Source: PALSA-968 sp964387075 (GTDB lineage: Bacteria > Bacteroidota > Bacteroidia > B-17B0 > Aurantibacillaceae). Taken from it: a DNA stretch of 64,000 nt. A model generated the notes under the pieces. That model was not told where the DNA came from. It was given only the letters and a program-made list of their open reading frames with translations, and made no database searches. Position 1 is the first letter of the stretch. Each line of letters opens with the position of its first letter. This document shows positions 14,702 through 23,601 of this stretch, piece after piece. Made by a program: the position numbers and the translations under genes. The DNA lies in the NCBI GenBank assembly GCA_964387075.1, contig CAYLVB010000002.1, positions 372,001 to 436,000 on the forward strand, in the 5' to 3' direction.

Positions 14702-17700
14702 ATGAAAAAAATATTCCTTGCCGCCTTTACGCTGGGCTTGCTGTCCGTGTTCTCCCAAAGTGATAATTGTTCTACTGCAGGAACACTGGCCGTGAACACT
14801 TCCTGTGTTGGAACTGCCGGAACCACTGCCGGCGCCACACAAAGTATCCCGGGTTGTTCGGGTGCCGCTGATGACGACGTTTGGTACAAATTCACCGCAA
14901 CGGGAACGTCGCATGTGGTAACCGTTAACTCATCCGCTACTTTCGACGCGGTTGCGCAAATGTTCTCGGGCACCTGCGGAAGTCTGACCAGTCTCTTTTG
15001 CCAGGACGTTAATTTCTCAGGGCAATCAGAAACGATTTATGCTACGGGTCTCACCGCGGGAAACACCTACTTCATTCGCGTTTATCACTACGGAACGGGT
15101 TCTGCTTCTTCAACCTTTACTATTTGTGTGACCACACCTCCGGCAGCTCCCGCTAATAACAGTTGCTTTACGCCAACGGCTTTAACAGTGAATGCTTCCT
15201 GCGTAAATACTGCGGGAACAAGTTACGGTGCCACACAATCTTACACCAGCACTTGTGGCGGCACGCCTGATGATGACGTGTGGTATACCTTTGTGGCCAA
15301 TAACGCGCAGCAGGTTATCACGGTAACGCCTTCCGGTTCAATGGATCCTGTTTTTGAAGTCTTATCCGGAAGTTGTGGCGCTTTTACCTCTTTGTATTGT
15401 GTAGATAATACTTTAAGCGGTTCCGTTGAAACGGTGACCGCCGCCGGATTGACTCCCGGTCAAACGTATTACGTGCGTGTATTTGATTATTACGGAGGTA
15501 ATGGTGGTTATCCTTTCCAGATCTGTGTATCCGGAAATGCCGGTACGGGAGATAATCCCTGTAACGCCTATGTTTTACCAAGTGTTGATTCGGATTGCAA
15601 TTACATGCAGTTCTCTAACAACAGTGCTACCGCTACCGGGGTTGGGCTTGCGCCGACACCTGCCAGCTGTGGCGGAAGTTCACCTTTCCAGGGTGGTTTT
15701 TCGGCATCGTCGCATGATGTTTGGTTCAGCGTGGTTGTTCCTTCAACGGGAAGTATTTACGTAACGCCGCAACCGAATATGGGCACGGGATCAATTACCG
15801 ACGGGGTGCTTGCAATTTATTCGGGAGCCTGTGGGTCACTTACGCAAATAGCCTGCAACGACGACCATAATTACCCCGGAAGCGCCAACGATCTTCAACC
15901 TTATATTGCCGCAACGGGATTAACCCCCGGCGCCACAGTTTACATTCGTTACTGGGGTTATGGTAGTAGTACCGGAAATTTTGGCATCTGCGTTTCTTCT
16001 CCCACCAACGACGCTTGCGCCAACGCGCTTTATATCTGCGATCTGAACGGTTACAGCGCTTCTACCAGCGCGGCCTATACGCCTGATCGTCCCTGCAATA
16101 TGCGTGGCGACAATGAAGATCTGGCGGGAAATGATATTCCGGACGGAACTTCTGTTGCCAGCGGCGGTTATCCTGCTGGAATTTTCGGATTAGGTGGAAG
16201 CTGGGGCACAGGCCAACCCGGCACCGGAATTTACGACGTGAACATCAATAATAATTCCTGGATCAAATTCACTGCCGCCGCAGCAACCGCTACGTTCAGC
16301 GTATCGGTTGGAAATTGCTGGGTTGGAAATTATCCATCGGGAGGCATTCAAATGCAGATCTTCTCCGGCACCAATTGCTGTAATTTCATTCCTGTTTCCG
16401 ATTTCAAAGAAAGTTCAACCGGTTTTACTCTTTCGGCTAACGGTTTAACGGCCGGACAAACCTATTACCTGATGATCGATGGTTTTGCCGGAGATATTTG
16501 TAATTATACGATCAAAGCAAATTCCGGAGTCTTATTTCCCGGCATCACCGCGGCACCCTCCAGCGTTTGTTATGGCGATAGTACAACACTAACAGGCCCT
16601 GCAGGAGCTACCAGTTACCAATGGGCACCGGGCGGACAAACCACGCAAACCGTTGTGGTGGCGCCGCCCAGCACGATGACCTACACTTGTATTGCAGGAG
16701 GAATTTGCGGTTACAAACAAACGCTGACAAAAACCATTACCGTAAATCCAAAACCAACCATTTTAATTAACGGCGCAGCTACTTCCAGTTTAACAGCTTG
16801 TACCGCCTCAACACTTACCTTAACAGCGAGCGGCGGGACAAATTATTCCTGGTCTACCGGCCAAACCACTTCTACCATTTCAGTGGGGCCTCCCGCGGCC
16901 GGAGCCACAACCGTTTATACGATCACGGGAACTGATGCAAATGGATGTCAGAATACCGCTACGCTTTCGGTAACGGGTTTGCCATTGCCGACATTTACAT
17001 TGAGCAATAGCAATCCCAGTGTTTGCTTCGGACAATCGGTTACCATTACTGCCGGTCCAGGAACTTTGACTTATTCCTGGAGCACGGGAGCCAGTGTGCA
17101 AACGATAACTGTTTCTCCTTCGGGCAATACTTCTTATACCGCTACCGCTACGGATGGCAACGGATGTAAGAGCTCACTGGTTGCCAACGTAACCGTTCTT
17201 CAATTGCCCACCATCACAACAACCAGTGCAACTATTTGCGCGGGACAAACCGCTACTGTTACTGCTTCGGGAGGTTCAACTTATTCGTGGAGTAATGCGC
17301 AAACCGGAGGAAGCATCAGTGTTTCTCCGGGATCAACAACCAATTATACTGTTACAGGAACAGGCGCCAATACTTGTACAAACACAGCGGTTGCAAGTGT
17401 AACTGTAAATCAATTACCGAACGTAACCGTGAATTCGGGAGTTGTTTGTAGCGGCACGGGAACAACATTGAATGCCGGCGGCGCCACAACATATTCGTGG
17501 AGCAATTCGCAGAGCGGCCCAAGTATTTCTGTTACCCCAACCACAACAACCTCTTATACTGTAACCGGCATTGATGGAAATAATTGTTCGGCATCAGCCG
17601 TAGCAACTGTAACCGTAAATCCGGTTCCTGTGCTTGCAGGCACACCTTCTGTAACTCCAAGTAATTGCGGCGGATCGACCGGCGCGATCACCGGCGTTAG

Positions 17701-20083
17701 TGTTACAGGGTCGGGAACACTTACTTATACCTGGACCAACTCGTCAAACGTCGTAGTTGGAAATTCTCCGAATCTGAACAATCAACCCGCGGGCGTTTAC
17801 AATCTTAGCGTTACCGATCAGAACGGATGCAGTTCAACATTTGGCCCTTTCTCTATTACAAATCCCGGCGCCCCATCAGCACCTACAGTTGTTGCGAATG
17901 ATACCACTGTTTGCGAAGGACAAACAATTATTCTTACGGCAAGCAGCAGCACTCCGGGCGCAACCTTTACCTGGACGGGTCCCGGATTAACTTCAACAAG
18001 TCCAACTGTAACTTTGAGTCCTGCGCAGGTGAATCAATCCGGAATTTACGCGGTTACGGCTTCGGCTGCTGGATGTACAGGCCCGGCGCAGAATATCAAT
18101 GTAACTGTTTATGCCTTGCCGGTAGTAAGCGCGGCGAGCCAATCGAATTCATATTGTTCAGGTTCTTCTATCGGACTTTTTGGTTCGGGCGGAGGAACTT
18201 ATAGCTGGACAGGGCCTGGATCATTCAGCTCAACGCAGCAAAATCCTTCTATTCCGAATTCTACCTCCGCCAACGCGGGAACTTACACCTTAGTTGTTAC
18301 TGACGCGAACGGTTGTGTAAATACAGATACCGCACAGGTGATCATAAATCAGACGCCAAGTGTGACCGGTATCAGTGCGGCAAACACGACAATTTGTGAG
18401 GGACAATCTATCCAGTTGTCGGCAACTTCAAATCCTCCGGGCGCCACCTTTAGCTGGACCGGGCCGAATGGTTTTTCTTCTTCTTTGCAAAACAATACTA
18501 TACCTAACGCCAGCGTGGTGCAGGGCGGAACTTATTCTGTGAGTGTGAATGCGAATGGATGCACCAGTGCCACGGCTACTGTAGTCGTTTTGGTGAACCC
18601 GAATCCAACCGCTGTGGCGGTTGCAAGCAATACGTTGATCTGTTCCGGAAATTCTATTGTGCTGACCGGAGCCGGAGGCGGCACTTATAGTTGGAATGGT
18701 CCGGGTGGATTTAGCTCCACTTCACAAAATAATACGATCAACAACGCGCAGGTAACGGCTGCCGGAACATATACGTTGGTTGTAACTAATGGATTCAATT
18801 GTACGGATACGGCTGCCACAACGGTCGCGATCAATCCAACGCCAACCGTAAGTATTTCAAGCGCGGGAGCAACGATCTGCGAAGGACAACCCTTCCAATT
18901 GAACGCGAACGCAACGCCGGCGGGATCTTCTTTCAGTTGGAGTGGTCCGGGTGCTTATAGTTCAAACCAGGCAAATAATACAATACCTAATGCAAGCCCG
19001 GCGCAAGGAGGAGTTTATACTGTGAACGCTACCTTGAACGGTTGCGCAAGCACTTCTGCAACAGTAAGTATCGTTGTGAACGCAAACCCTACAGCTTCTG
19101 CGGCGATCAGCAATACGGTGATCTGTTCCGGAAATAACGTGAATCTGAGCGGTGGCGGAAACGGCACTTACAGCTGGAGCGGACCCGGTGGATTTACTTC
19201 CAACCAACAGAACGTTTCTATGGCGAATGTACCTGCAGCGGGAAGCGGAACGTATACCCTTGTTGTTACCAACACATCTAATTGTACCGATACGGCAACA
19301 GTATCTTTAACTGTAAATCAAACGCCGGCCGCTCCGATCACTACGGGAGGTTCTACTTGTACGGGTGACACATTGGTTCTTTTGGCCAATGGCGCACCAA
19401 CCATCAACTGGTATAGTGATGCGGCATTAACCAACCTCGTTCTTGCCAATAGCCCTACGTTAACTCCAACAGCTTTTGGGTCGCAGGTTTATTATGTTAC
19501 TTCAACTTCATCCAACGGTTGTGTGAGCTCTACGGCTACGGTTAGCGCAAGTTATTATAACCTCCAGGCAGGAGCCGGGGCAGATGTGTATACCGGTTAC
19601 GCACCTTTACAGGTCAATTTCTCAAGTACAGTTGCGGGTGCAACCAACCCATCTTTCAACTGGACCTTCGGAGATAATAATACGGCCGGAATTCAAAACC
19701 CTTCCAATACCTATAACAACGGCGGAAGCTTTACGGTTACGCTTATCGTTACCGATGTGAACGGGTGTATCGATACCGTGTTGCTCAATATTAAAATTGA
19801 AGAAGATATGCTGGTGATCATTCCGAACATCTTTACGCCAAATTCGGATGACATAAACGATATATTCACCCCAACTATCAGGGGAGCGAAATCTGCAGAA
19901 GGAATTATCTTCAATCGCTGGGGTCAATTGGTTTATAGCTGGAACTCCTTGGTGGCAAGCTGGGATGGAAAAATGAACAATGGTAATCCCGCCACTGACG
20001 GAACGTATTTCTACATCATTAAGGTAACTTCATTAAAAGGAGTAACTAAAGAATATACAGGTCCGCTTACACTCACGCGCTAG
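14702..20083 (+). CDS. Giant T9SS-secreted adhesin with Ig/PKD-like repeats
   Basis: 1793 aa. A signal peptide (1-19) comes first. Three to four related N-terminal modules follow (about 20-620), each with CxGTAGT..GATQS, DDDVWYKF and GLTAGNTYFIRVY motifs, like pre-peptidase C-terminal domains. Then come many cysteine-containing Ig/PKD-like repeats (about 630-1620; TICEGQ, TYSWSGPGGF, GTYTLVVT). One true PKD domain (FNWTFGDNN) lies near 1650. A gliding-motility-type C-terminal sorting domain closes the protein (NIFTPNSDDINDIF, IFNRWGQLVYSW, DGTYFYIIKV). This marks a type B T9SS cargo exported across the outer membrane and attached at the surface, likely for adhesion or motility. The stop is 1 nt before the convergent amidohydrolase stop. 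Confidence 0.88.
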   Translation: MKKIFLAAFTLGLLSVFSQSDNCSTAGTLAVNTSCVGTAGTTAGATQSIPGCSGAADDDVWYKFTATGTSHVVTVNSSATFDAVAQMFSGTCGSLTSLFCQDVNFSGQSETIYATGLTAGNTYFIRVYHYGTGSASSTFTICVTTPPAAPANNSCFTPTALTVNASCVNTAGTSYGATQSYTSTCGGTPDDDVWYTFVANNAQQVITVTPSGSMDPVFEVLSGSCGAFTSLYCVDNTLSGSVETVTAAGLTPGQTYYVRVFDYYGGNGGYPFQICVSGNAGTGDNPCNAYVLPSVDSDCNYMQFSNNSATATGVGLAPTPASCGGSSPFQGGFSASSHDVWFSVVVPSTGSIYVTPQPNMGTGSITDGVLAIYSGACGSLTQIACNDDHNYPGSANDLQPYIAATGLTPGATVYIRYWGYGSSTGNFGICVSSPTNDACANALYICDLNGYSASTSAAYTPDRPCNMRGDNEDLAGNDIPDGTSVASGGYPAGIFGLGGSWGTGQPGTGIYDVNINNNSWIKFTAAAATATFSVSVGNCWVGNYPSGGIQMQIFSGTNCCNFIPVSDFKESSTGFTLSANGLTAGQTYYLMIDGFAGDICNYTIKANSGVLFPGITAAPSSVCYGDSTTLTGPAGATSYQWAPGGQTTQTVVVAPPSTMTYTCIAGGICGYKQTLTKTITVNPKPTILINGAATSSLTACTASTLTLTASGGTNYSWSTGQTTSTISVGPPAAGATTVYTITGTDANGCQNTATLSVTGLPLPTFTLSNSNPSVCFGQSVTITAGPGTLTYSWSTGASVQTITVSPSGNTSYTATATDGNGCKSSLVANVTVLQLPTITTTSATICAGQTATVTASGGSTYSWSNAQTGGSISVSPGSTTNYTVTGTGANTCTNTAVASVTVNQLPNVTVNSGVVCSGTGTTLNAGGATTYSWSNSQSGPSISVTPTTTTSYTVTGIDGNNCSASAVATVTVNPVPVLAGTPSVTPSNCGGSTGAITGVSVTGSGTLTYTWTNSSNVVVGNSPNLNNQPAGVYNLSVTDQNGCSSTFGPFSITNPGAPSAPTVVANDTTVCEGQTIILTASSSTPGATFTWTGPGLTSTSPTVTLSPAQVNQSGIYAVTASAAGCTGPAQNINVTVYALPVVSAASQSNSYCSGSSIGLFGSGGGTYSWTGPGSFSSTQQNPSIPNSTSANAGTYTLVVTDANGCVNTDTAQVIINQTPSVTGISAANTTICEGQSIQLSATSNPPGATFSWTGPNGFSSSLQNNTIPNASVVQGGTYSVSVNANGCTSATATVVVLVNPNPTAVAVASNTLICSGNSIVLTGAGGGTYSWNGPGGFSSTSQNNTINNAQVTAAGTYTLVVTNGFNCTDTAATTVAINPTPTVSISSAGATICEGQPFQLNANATPAGSSFSWSGPGAYSSNQANNTIPNASPAQGGVYTVNATLNGCASTSATVSIVVNANPTASAAISNTVICSGNNVNLSGGGNGTYSWSGPGGFTSNQQNVSMANVPAAGSGTYTLVVTNTSNCTDTATVSLTVNQTPAAPITTGGSTCTGDTLVLLANGAPTINWYSDAALTNLVLANSPTLTPTAFGSQVYYVTSTSSNGCVSSTATVSASYYNLQAGAGADVYTGYAPLQVNFSSTVAGATNPSFNWTFGDNNTAGIQNPSNTYNNGGSFTVTLIVTDVNGCIDTVLLNIKIEEDMLVIIPNIFTPNSDDINDIFTPTIRGAKSAEGIIFNRWGQLVYSWNSLVASWDGKMNNGNPATDGTYFYIIKVTSLKGVTKEYTGPLTLTR
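17912..19360 (+). repeat. 483-bp coding super-repeat (three copies) inside the adhesin gene
   Basis: The module pair A (..ICEGQ..) plus B (..ICSGN..) is repeated three times. The A marker (TGCGAAGGA or TGTGAGGGA) occurs at 17912, 18395 and 18878, spaced exactly 483 bp. The B marker (TGTTC[AC]GG) occurs at 18155, 18641 and 19124, spaced 486 and 483 bp. Each unit therefore encodes about 161 residues, made of two Ig-like domains that resemble each other less than they resemble the same domain one unit away. Confidence 0.75.
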
Positions 20084-20084
20084 T

Positions 20085-21782
20085 TTATTTCTTCTCGTAA
20101 ACCATTTGTCCGCCCAGGTAGGTGAACAATACGGAGGTGGTCAATACTTCGCTCTCGTCGCATTTCATGAGATCCTTGTCAAGAATGATGAAATCGGCGA
20201 ATTTGCCGGCCTCGAGACTGCCTTTCTCTCTTTCTTCGAAATTGGAGTAGGCAGCCCAAATGGTCATCCCACGTATCGTTTCTTCGCGGGTTAATGCGTT
20301 CTCCATTTGAAAGCCTCCTTCCGGGAACCCTTTCGCGTCTTTTCTAAAAACAGCCGCGTAAAATGTTTTAAAGGGTGAGATATCCTCCACCGGGAAATCT
20401 GTTCCTAAAGCAACCTTTCCATTTGCTTTTAAAAGATCTTTGTAAGCGTAAGCGCCCTTTACACGTAAACTATCCAAACGATCTTGGGCCCAATACATGT
20501 CGCTGGTGGCATGTGTGGGTTGTACGGAAGGAATAATGGTGTTGAACATGGAAAAGTCTTTTTCGTTCACTACCTGCGCATGCTCAATTCTCCAGCGTGC
20601 TGCCGCTTTGGCCGCGCTTTGATAGATCTGCGCGATAATTCGGTCGCTCGAATCACCAATGCAATGCGTATTCATCTGGAACCCTTTTTCGGCCAATATC
20701 TTCGCGTATTCCTCAAAATGTTTTTGGCTGCTGAGCAAAAATCCTTTCCAGCCGGGTTTGTCGCCGTATTCTTTAAGTAAACAGGCTCCACGCGAACCCA
20801 AAGCGCCATCGGCGTAGAACTTAAACGAACGTACATTCAATTTATCCGTTTTATAAGGACCCGCTTTCAAATAATACGCGTAGTTTGGAGCGCTGTCGCT
20901 CAGCATCACATACATCCGCATCTTCAGTTTTTCTATTTTTTGCAGTTCATCGATCACATCAATGTCGTCTTTCATCAGACCGGCATCATCAACAGTGGTC
21001 AATCCAACCGCGAAACAATTCTTCTCGGCGTCTAACAGCGCTTTCTGCACCTGTTCCTTTGTGGATCGTGGAATTACTTTAGCAACAAGATCCACCGCGT
21101 TGTCAATTAAAATACCGGTCAGACCCTTCTTTTTATCTTTTCGTTTCTTCCCTTTCTCATCCTTAATGTCCTCGTATTTCAAAAGACTGCCGCCGTCTAC
21201 CAAAGTAGTCTCATTGATGCCGGCCATTTGCAAAGCTACGCTGTTCACCAAGGCGGCGTGACCATCCACCCGTTTCAGGAATACAGGTTGCGTAGGAAAA
21301 AGTGAATCCAGTTTGTCCTTCGTCGGAAATTCTTTCGCCTCCCAGTCGTTCTGGTCCCAACCGCGACCTATGGTCCAAACAATTTCATTCTTGTTCTTAT
21401 CGAGCAAAGGGGCGTTCTGCGAATTGAATTGCACTACTTTATTTAAAACTTCGTCATAGGATCTTGTTCCTGTAAGATCCACGTGTTGCAATCCTAATCC
21501 GTAACCTAAAAAGTGACAATGCGCGTCGATGAATCCGGGAAAGATGGCTTTTCCATCGACGTTCAGTAAAGTGGAGCTGTTATAATTTGCTTTGATCTCT
21601 TCATTGGTGCCCGTGGCCACGATCTTGCCCCCGTTAATGGCCATACTTTGTTTTACGGAGAAGGACGAATCGACCGTATAGATGGTTGCATTGTAAACGA
21701 TGAGGTCTACCCAATTTTCTTTCTTTCCCTCCTGGCAGGAGAAGAGGCAAAAAGCGGAAATAATAAAAAGGAGCTTTTGCAT
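20085..21782 (-). CDS. Amidohydrolase-family lipoprotein (YtcJ-like)
   Basis: 565 aa. Lipoprotein signal with FCLFSCQEG (Cys near 16). The metal site HCHFLGYG (near 88) follows FIDAH. Later come MNTHCIGDSS, the RIEHAQ motif and GTDFPVEDISPF, the order seen in the Amidohydro_3/YtcJ family. These are zinc-dependent hydrolases of C-N bonds; the substrate is unknown and envelope location is unusual for catabolic members. A basic insertion (KDEKGKKRKDKKKG) lies near 215. Stand-alone gene. Confidence 0.85.
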   Translation of the reverse strand: MQKLLFIISAFCLFSCQEGKKENWVDLIVYNATIYTVDSSFSVKQSMAINGGKIVATGTNEEIKANYNSSTLLNVDGKAIFPGFIDAHCHFLGYGLGLQHVDLTGTRSYDEVLNKVVQFNSQNAPLLDKNKNEIVWTIGRGWDQNDWEAKEFPTKDKLDSLFPTQPVFLKRVDGHAALVNSVALQMAGINETTLVDGGSLLKYEDIKDEKGKKRKDKKKGLTGILIDNAVDLVAKVIPRSTKEQVQKALLDAEKNCFAVGLTTVDDAGLMKDDIDVIDELQKIEKLKMRMYVMLSDSAPNYAYYLKAGPYKTDKLNVRSFKFYADGALGSRGACLLKEYGDKPGWKGFLLSSQKHFEEYAKILAEKGFQMNTHCIGDSSDRIIAQIYQSAAKAAARWRIEHAQVVNEKDFSMFNTIIPSVQPTHATSDMYWAQDRLDSLRVKGAYAYKDLLKANGKVALGTDFPVEDISPFKTFYAAVFRKDAKGFPEGGFQMENALTREETIRGMTIWAAYSNFEEREKGSLEAGKFADFIILDKDLMKCDESEVLTTSVLFTYLGGQMVYEKK

Positions 21783-21824
21783 GGCAAACGGTATTTGCCG
21801 CTAAAGTAGTACAAATAGTGTTAA

Positions 21825-23129
21825 TCAGGCCTTCTTCCGCATCACGATCTGGATGGGGACGCCGGTATAATTGAAATGCTGGCGCATCTGGTTCTCCAGG
21901 AAGCGGATGTAGTTCTCGTACACGTACTGGGGCAGATTGCAGAAGAAGATGAACATGGGTATGCCTTTCATCTGGGTAACGAATTTTATCTTCACATATT
22001 TGCCTTTGATGGCGGGTGGAGGTTGGGATTCTATCAATGGAAGGAAGAACTCGTTGAGCGCTTTGGTGGAGATCTTTTGCTTCTTGCGTTCGGCAACATC
22101 CAGTGCTACTTCAATAGCTTTCAGTACACGCTGTTTTTCGTGTACGGAAACAAAAAGGATAGGCACGTCTTTGAACGGAGCCAGGCGCTCGCGTATCCTG
22201 TCTTCGTATTCTTTGGCGGTCTGCGTGGTTTTCTCAATAAGGTCCCATTTATTCACTACAAACACCACGCCTTTATGGTTCTTAATGGCTAATTCAAAAA
22301 TGGCGAGGTCCTGGGCTTCCAGACCCAGCTGGGCGTCGAGCATGAGTATGATCACATCGCAGCTTTCAATGGCTTTGATAGAACGCATCACGCTGTAAAA
22401 CTCCAGGTCTTCGTGCACTTTCGCTTTGCGGCGTATGCCGGCCGTATCGATCAGCCAGAAGTCGTGACCGAAAGCTTTGTAACGGGTGTGTATGGTATCA
22501 CGGGTAGTTCCTGCAACAGGCGTCACTATATTTCTTTCTACGCCCAACAGCGCGTTCGTTAAAGAGGATTTTCCTACGTTGGGCCTTCCTACAATAGCGA
22601 TCTTGGGGATCGCTTCTTCTTCAATAACTTCTTCGGGTTCCAGGGCTTTCACAATGTCATCCAGCAATTCACCTGTGCCGCTTCCGCTCACTGCCGATAC
22701 TGGATAAACATCTCCTAATCCTAATTCATAAAAATCTGCGGAATAAGCCGCGTATTGAGCATTATCGGCTTTATTGGCAACCAAAAATACTTTCTTGCCG
22801 CTCTTTCTCACCAGGGTTGCTACGTCCTTATCAAAACGGGTAACGCCTTCGTGCGAATCCACAACAAACATCAACATCGTAGCCTCATCTATCGCTATCT
22901 GCACCTGTTTGCGGATCTCTTTCTCAAAAACATCATCGCTGCCGGTAATGTAGCCACCGGTGTCTATCACGCTGAACTCCCTGCCGTTCCATTCGGCCTT
23001 CCCATAATGCCTGTCGCGGGTAACGCCGGCCACGGCATCCACAATGGCTTCGCGGCTCTCCGTTAATCGGTTGAAGAGGGTGGATTTACCTACGTTGGGG
23101 CGACCTATGATGGCGATGAGGTTGGACAT
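21825..23129 (-). CDS. der: Ribosome biogenesis GTPase Der (EngA)
   Basis: 434 aa with two tandem GTPase domains. The first has G1 GRPNVGKSTLFNRL (residue 8), DTGGY and NKAD. The second has G1 GRPNVGKSSLTNALLG (near 181), DTAGIRRK and NKWD. A C-terminal KH-like domain (IESQPPPAIKGKYVKIKF) follows. Der is essential for 50S subunit assembly. Length is normal. A clear TATCTTTG promoter lies 8 nt before the ATG. Confidence 0.96.
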   Translation of the reverse strand: MSNLIAIIGRPNVGKSTLFNRLTESREAIVDAVAGVTRDRHYGKAEWNGREFSVIDTGGYITGSDDVFEKEIRKQVQIAIDEATMLMFVVDSHEGVTRFDKDVATLVRKSGKKVFLVANKADNAQYAAYSADFYELGLGDVYPVSAVSGSGTGELLDDIVKALEPEEVIEEEAIPKIAIVGRPNVGKSSLTNALLGVERNIVTPVAGTTRDTIHTRYKAFGHDFWLIDTAGIRRKAKVHEDLEFYSVMRSIKAIESCDVIILMLDAQLGLEAQDLAIFELAIKNHKGVVFVVNKWDLIEKTTQTAKEYEDRIRERLAPFKDVPILFVSVHEKQRVLKAIEVALDVAERKKQKISTKALNEFFLPLIESQPPPAIKGKYVKIKFVTQMKGIPMFIFFCNLPQYVYENYIRFLENQMRQHFNYTGVPIQIVMRKKA

Positions 23130-23137
23130 TCAGAGTG

Positions 23138-23145
23138 CAAAGATA
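23138..23145 (-). promoter_or_regulatory. -7 promoter element of der (TATCTTTG)
   Basis: Full consensus on the minus strand, 8 nt before the ATG at 23129, so the leader is only a few bases. Confidence 0.55.
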
Positions 23146-23166
23146 GCATTTGTTTAGGAAGGGGCC

Positions 23167-23544
23167 CTATTGAGCAACCGAAACGATCTCATATGGGAAA
23201 CTGACCCCTCCAAGGAACTCTTCAGCGTCTGAACGGCTCTCTTCGTCGCCTTCCTCGTATTCCCAACGCACGGAGACCGAAGCTCCTTTTTTTGCGAACT
23301 CATCCAGCTTTTTGCAGAAGAGGAAGAACTGGCGCGAAGAGCTGGTATTGTAATAGTAAAGTCTAAAAAGTATGTTTAGCTTGCTGGATGGAGTAAGATA
23401 ACTCTCGATCCAGCGGTTAATGGGCCGCATGATGTCCTCGATGTTCTCGGGGATCATTTTACCTTCTATCTTTAGAACAGAATCCTGCGCGTTGAAAACC
23501 ACCAGCGGCGTGAGTTCGGTTTGGGGAAGATGTAAGGGGTTCAT
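23167..23544 (-). CDS. SiaC-family (DUF1987) regulatory phosphoprotein
   Basis: 125 aa from the ATG at 23544 (MNPLHLPQTELTP); a TTG one codon earlier is not needed. The ELTPLVVFNA start, IEGKMIPENIEDIMRPINRWIESYL, and LYYYNTSSSRQFF match DUF1987. In Pseudomonas, SiaC is switched by phosphorylation between the kinase SiaB and the PP2C phosphatase SiaA and controls a diguanylate cyclase. The conserved Thr/Ser region (YNTSSSR) where SiaC is phosphorylated is present. A SpoIIE-type phosphatase lies at the window's left edge, but no siaB is adjacent. Confidence 0.82.
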   Translation of the reverse strand: MNPLHLPQTELTPLVVFNAQDSVLKIEGKMIPENIEDIMRPINRWIESYLTPSSKLNILFRLYYYNTSSSRQFFLFCKKLDEFAKKGASVSVRWEYEEGDEESRSDAEEFLGGVSFPYEIVSVAQ

Positions 23545-23548
23545 CAAG

Positions 23549-23556
23549 CTAAAATA
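23549..23556 (-). promoter_or_regulatory. -7-like element of the siaC-like gene (TATTTTAG), leaderless spacing
   Basis: TTTG, then 20 nt, then TATTTTAG, CTTG and the ATG. Both promoter boxes are recognisable and the element ends 4 nt before the start codon. Confidence 0.45.
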
Positions 23557-23601
23557 GGGGATGGCCGTTAATTCTCCAAATTAACGTAAAGTCTATAAGT
23601 G

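Noticed and set aside
17900..19360. Regular repeats considered as CRISPR-like or other DNA repeat array
   Set aside because: The period is 483 bp, wholly coding, in frame, and explained by duplicated Ig-like domain pairs. There are no short direct repeats with unique spacers and no cas genes.
14702..20083. Numerous other-frame ORFs inside the adhesin gene as overlapping genes
   Set aside because: They lack start context and promoters, have low-complexity composition derived from Thr/Ser/Gly codons read out of frame, and match no family.
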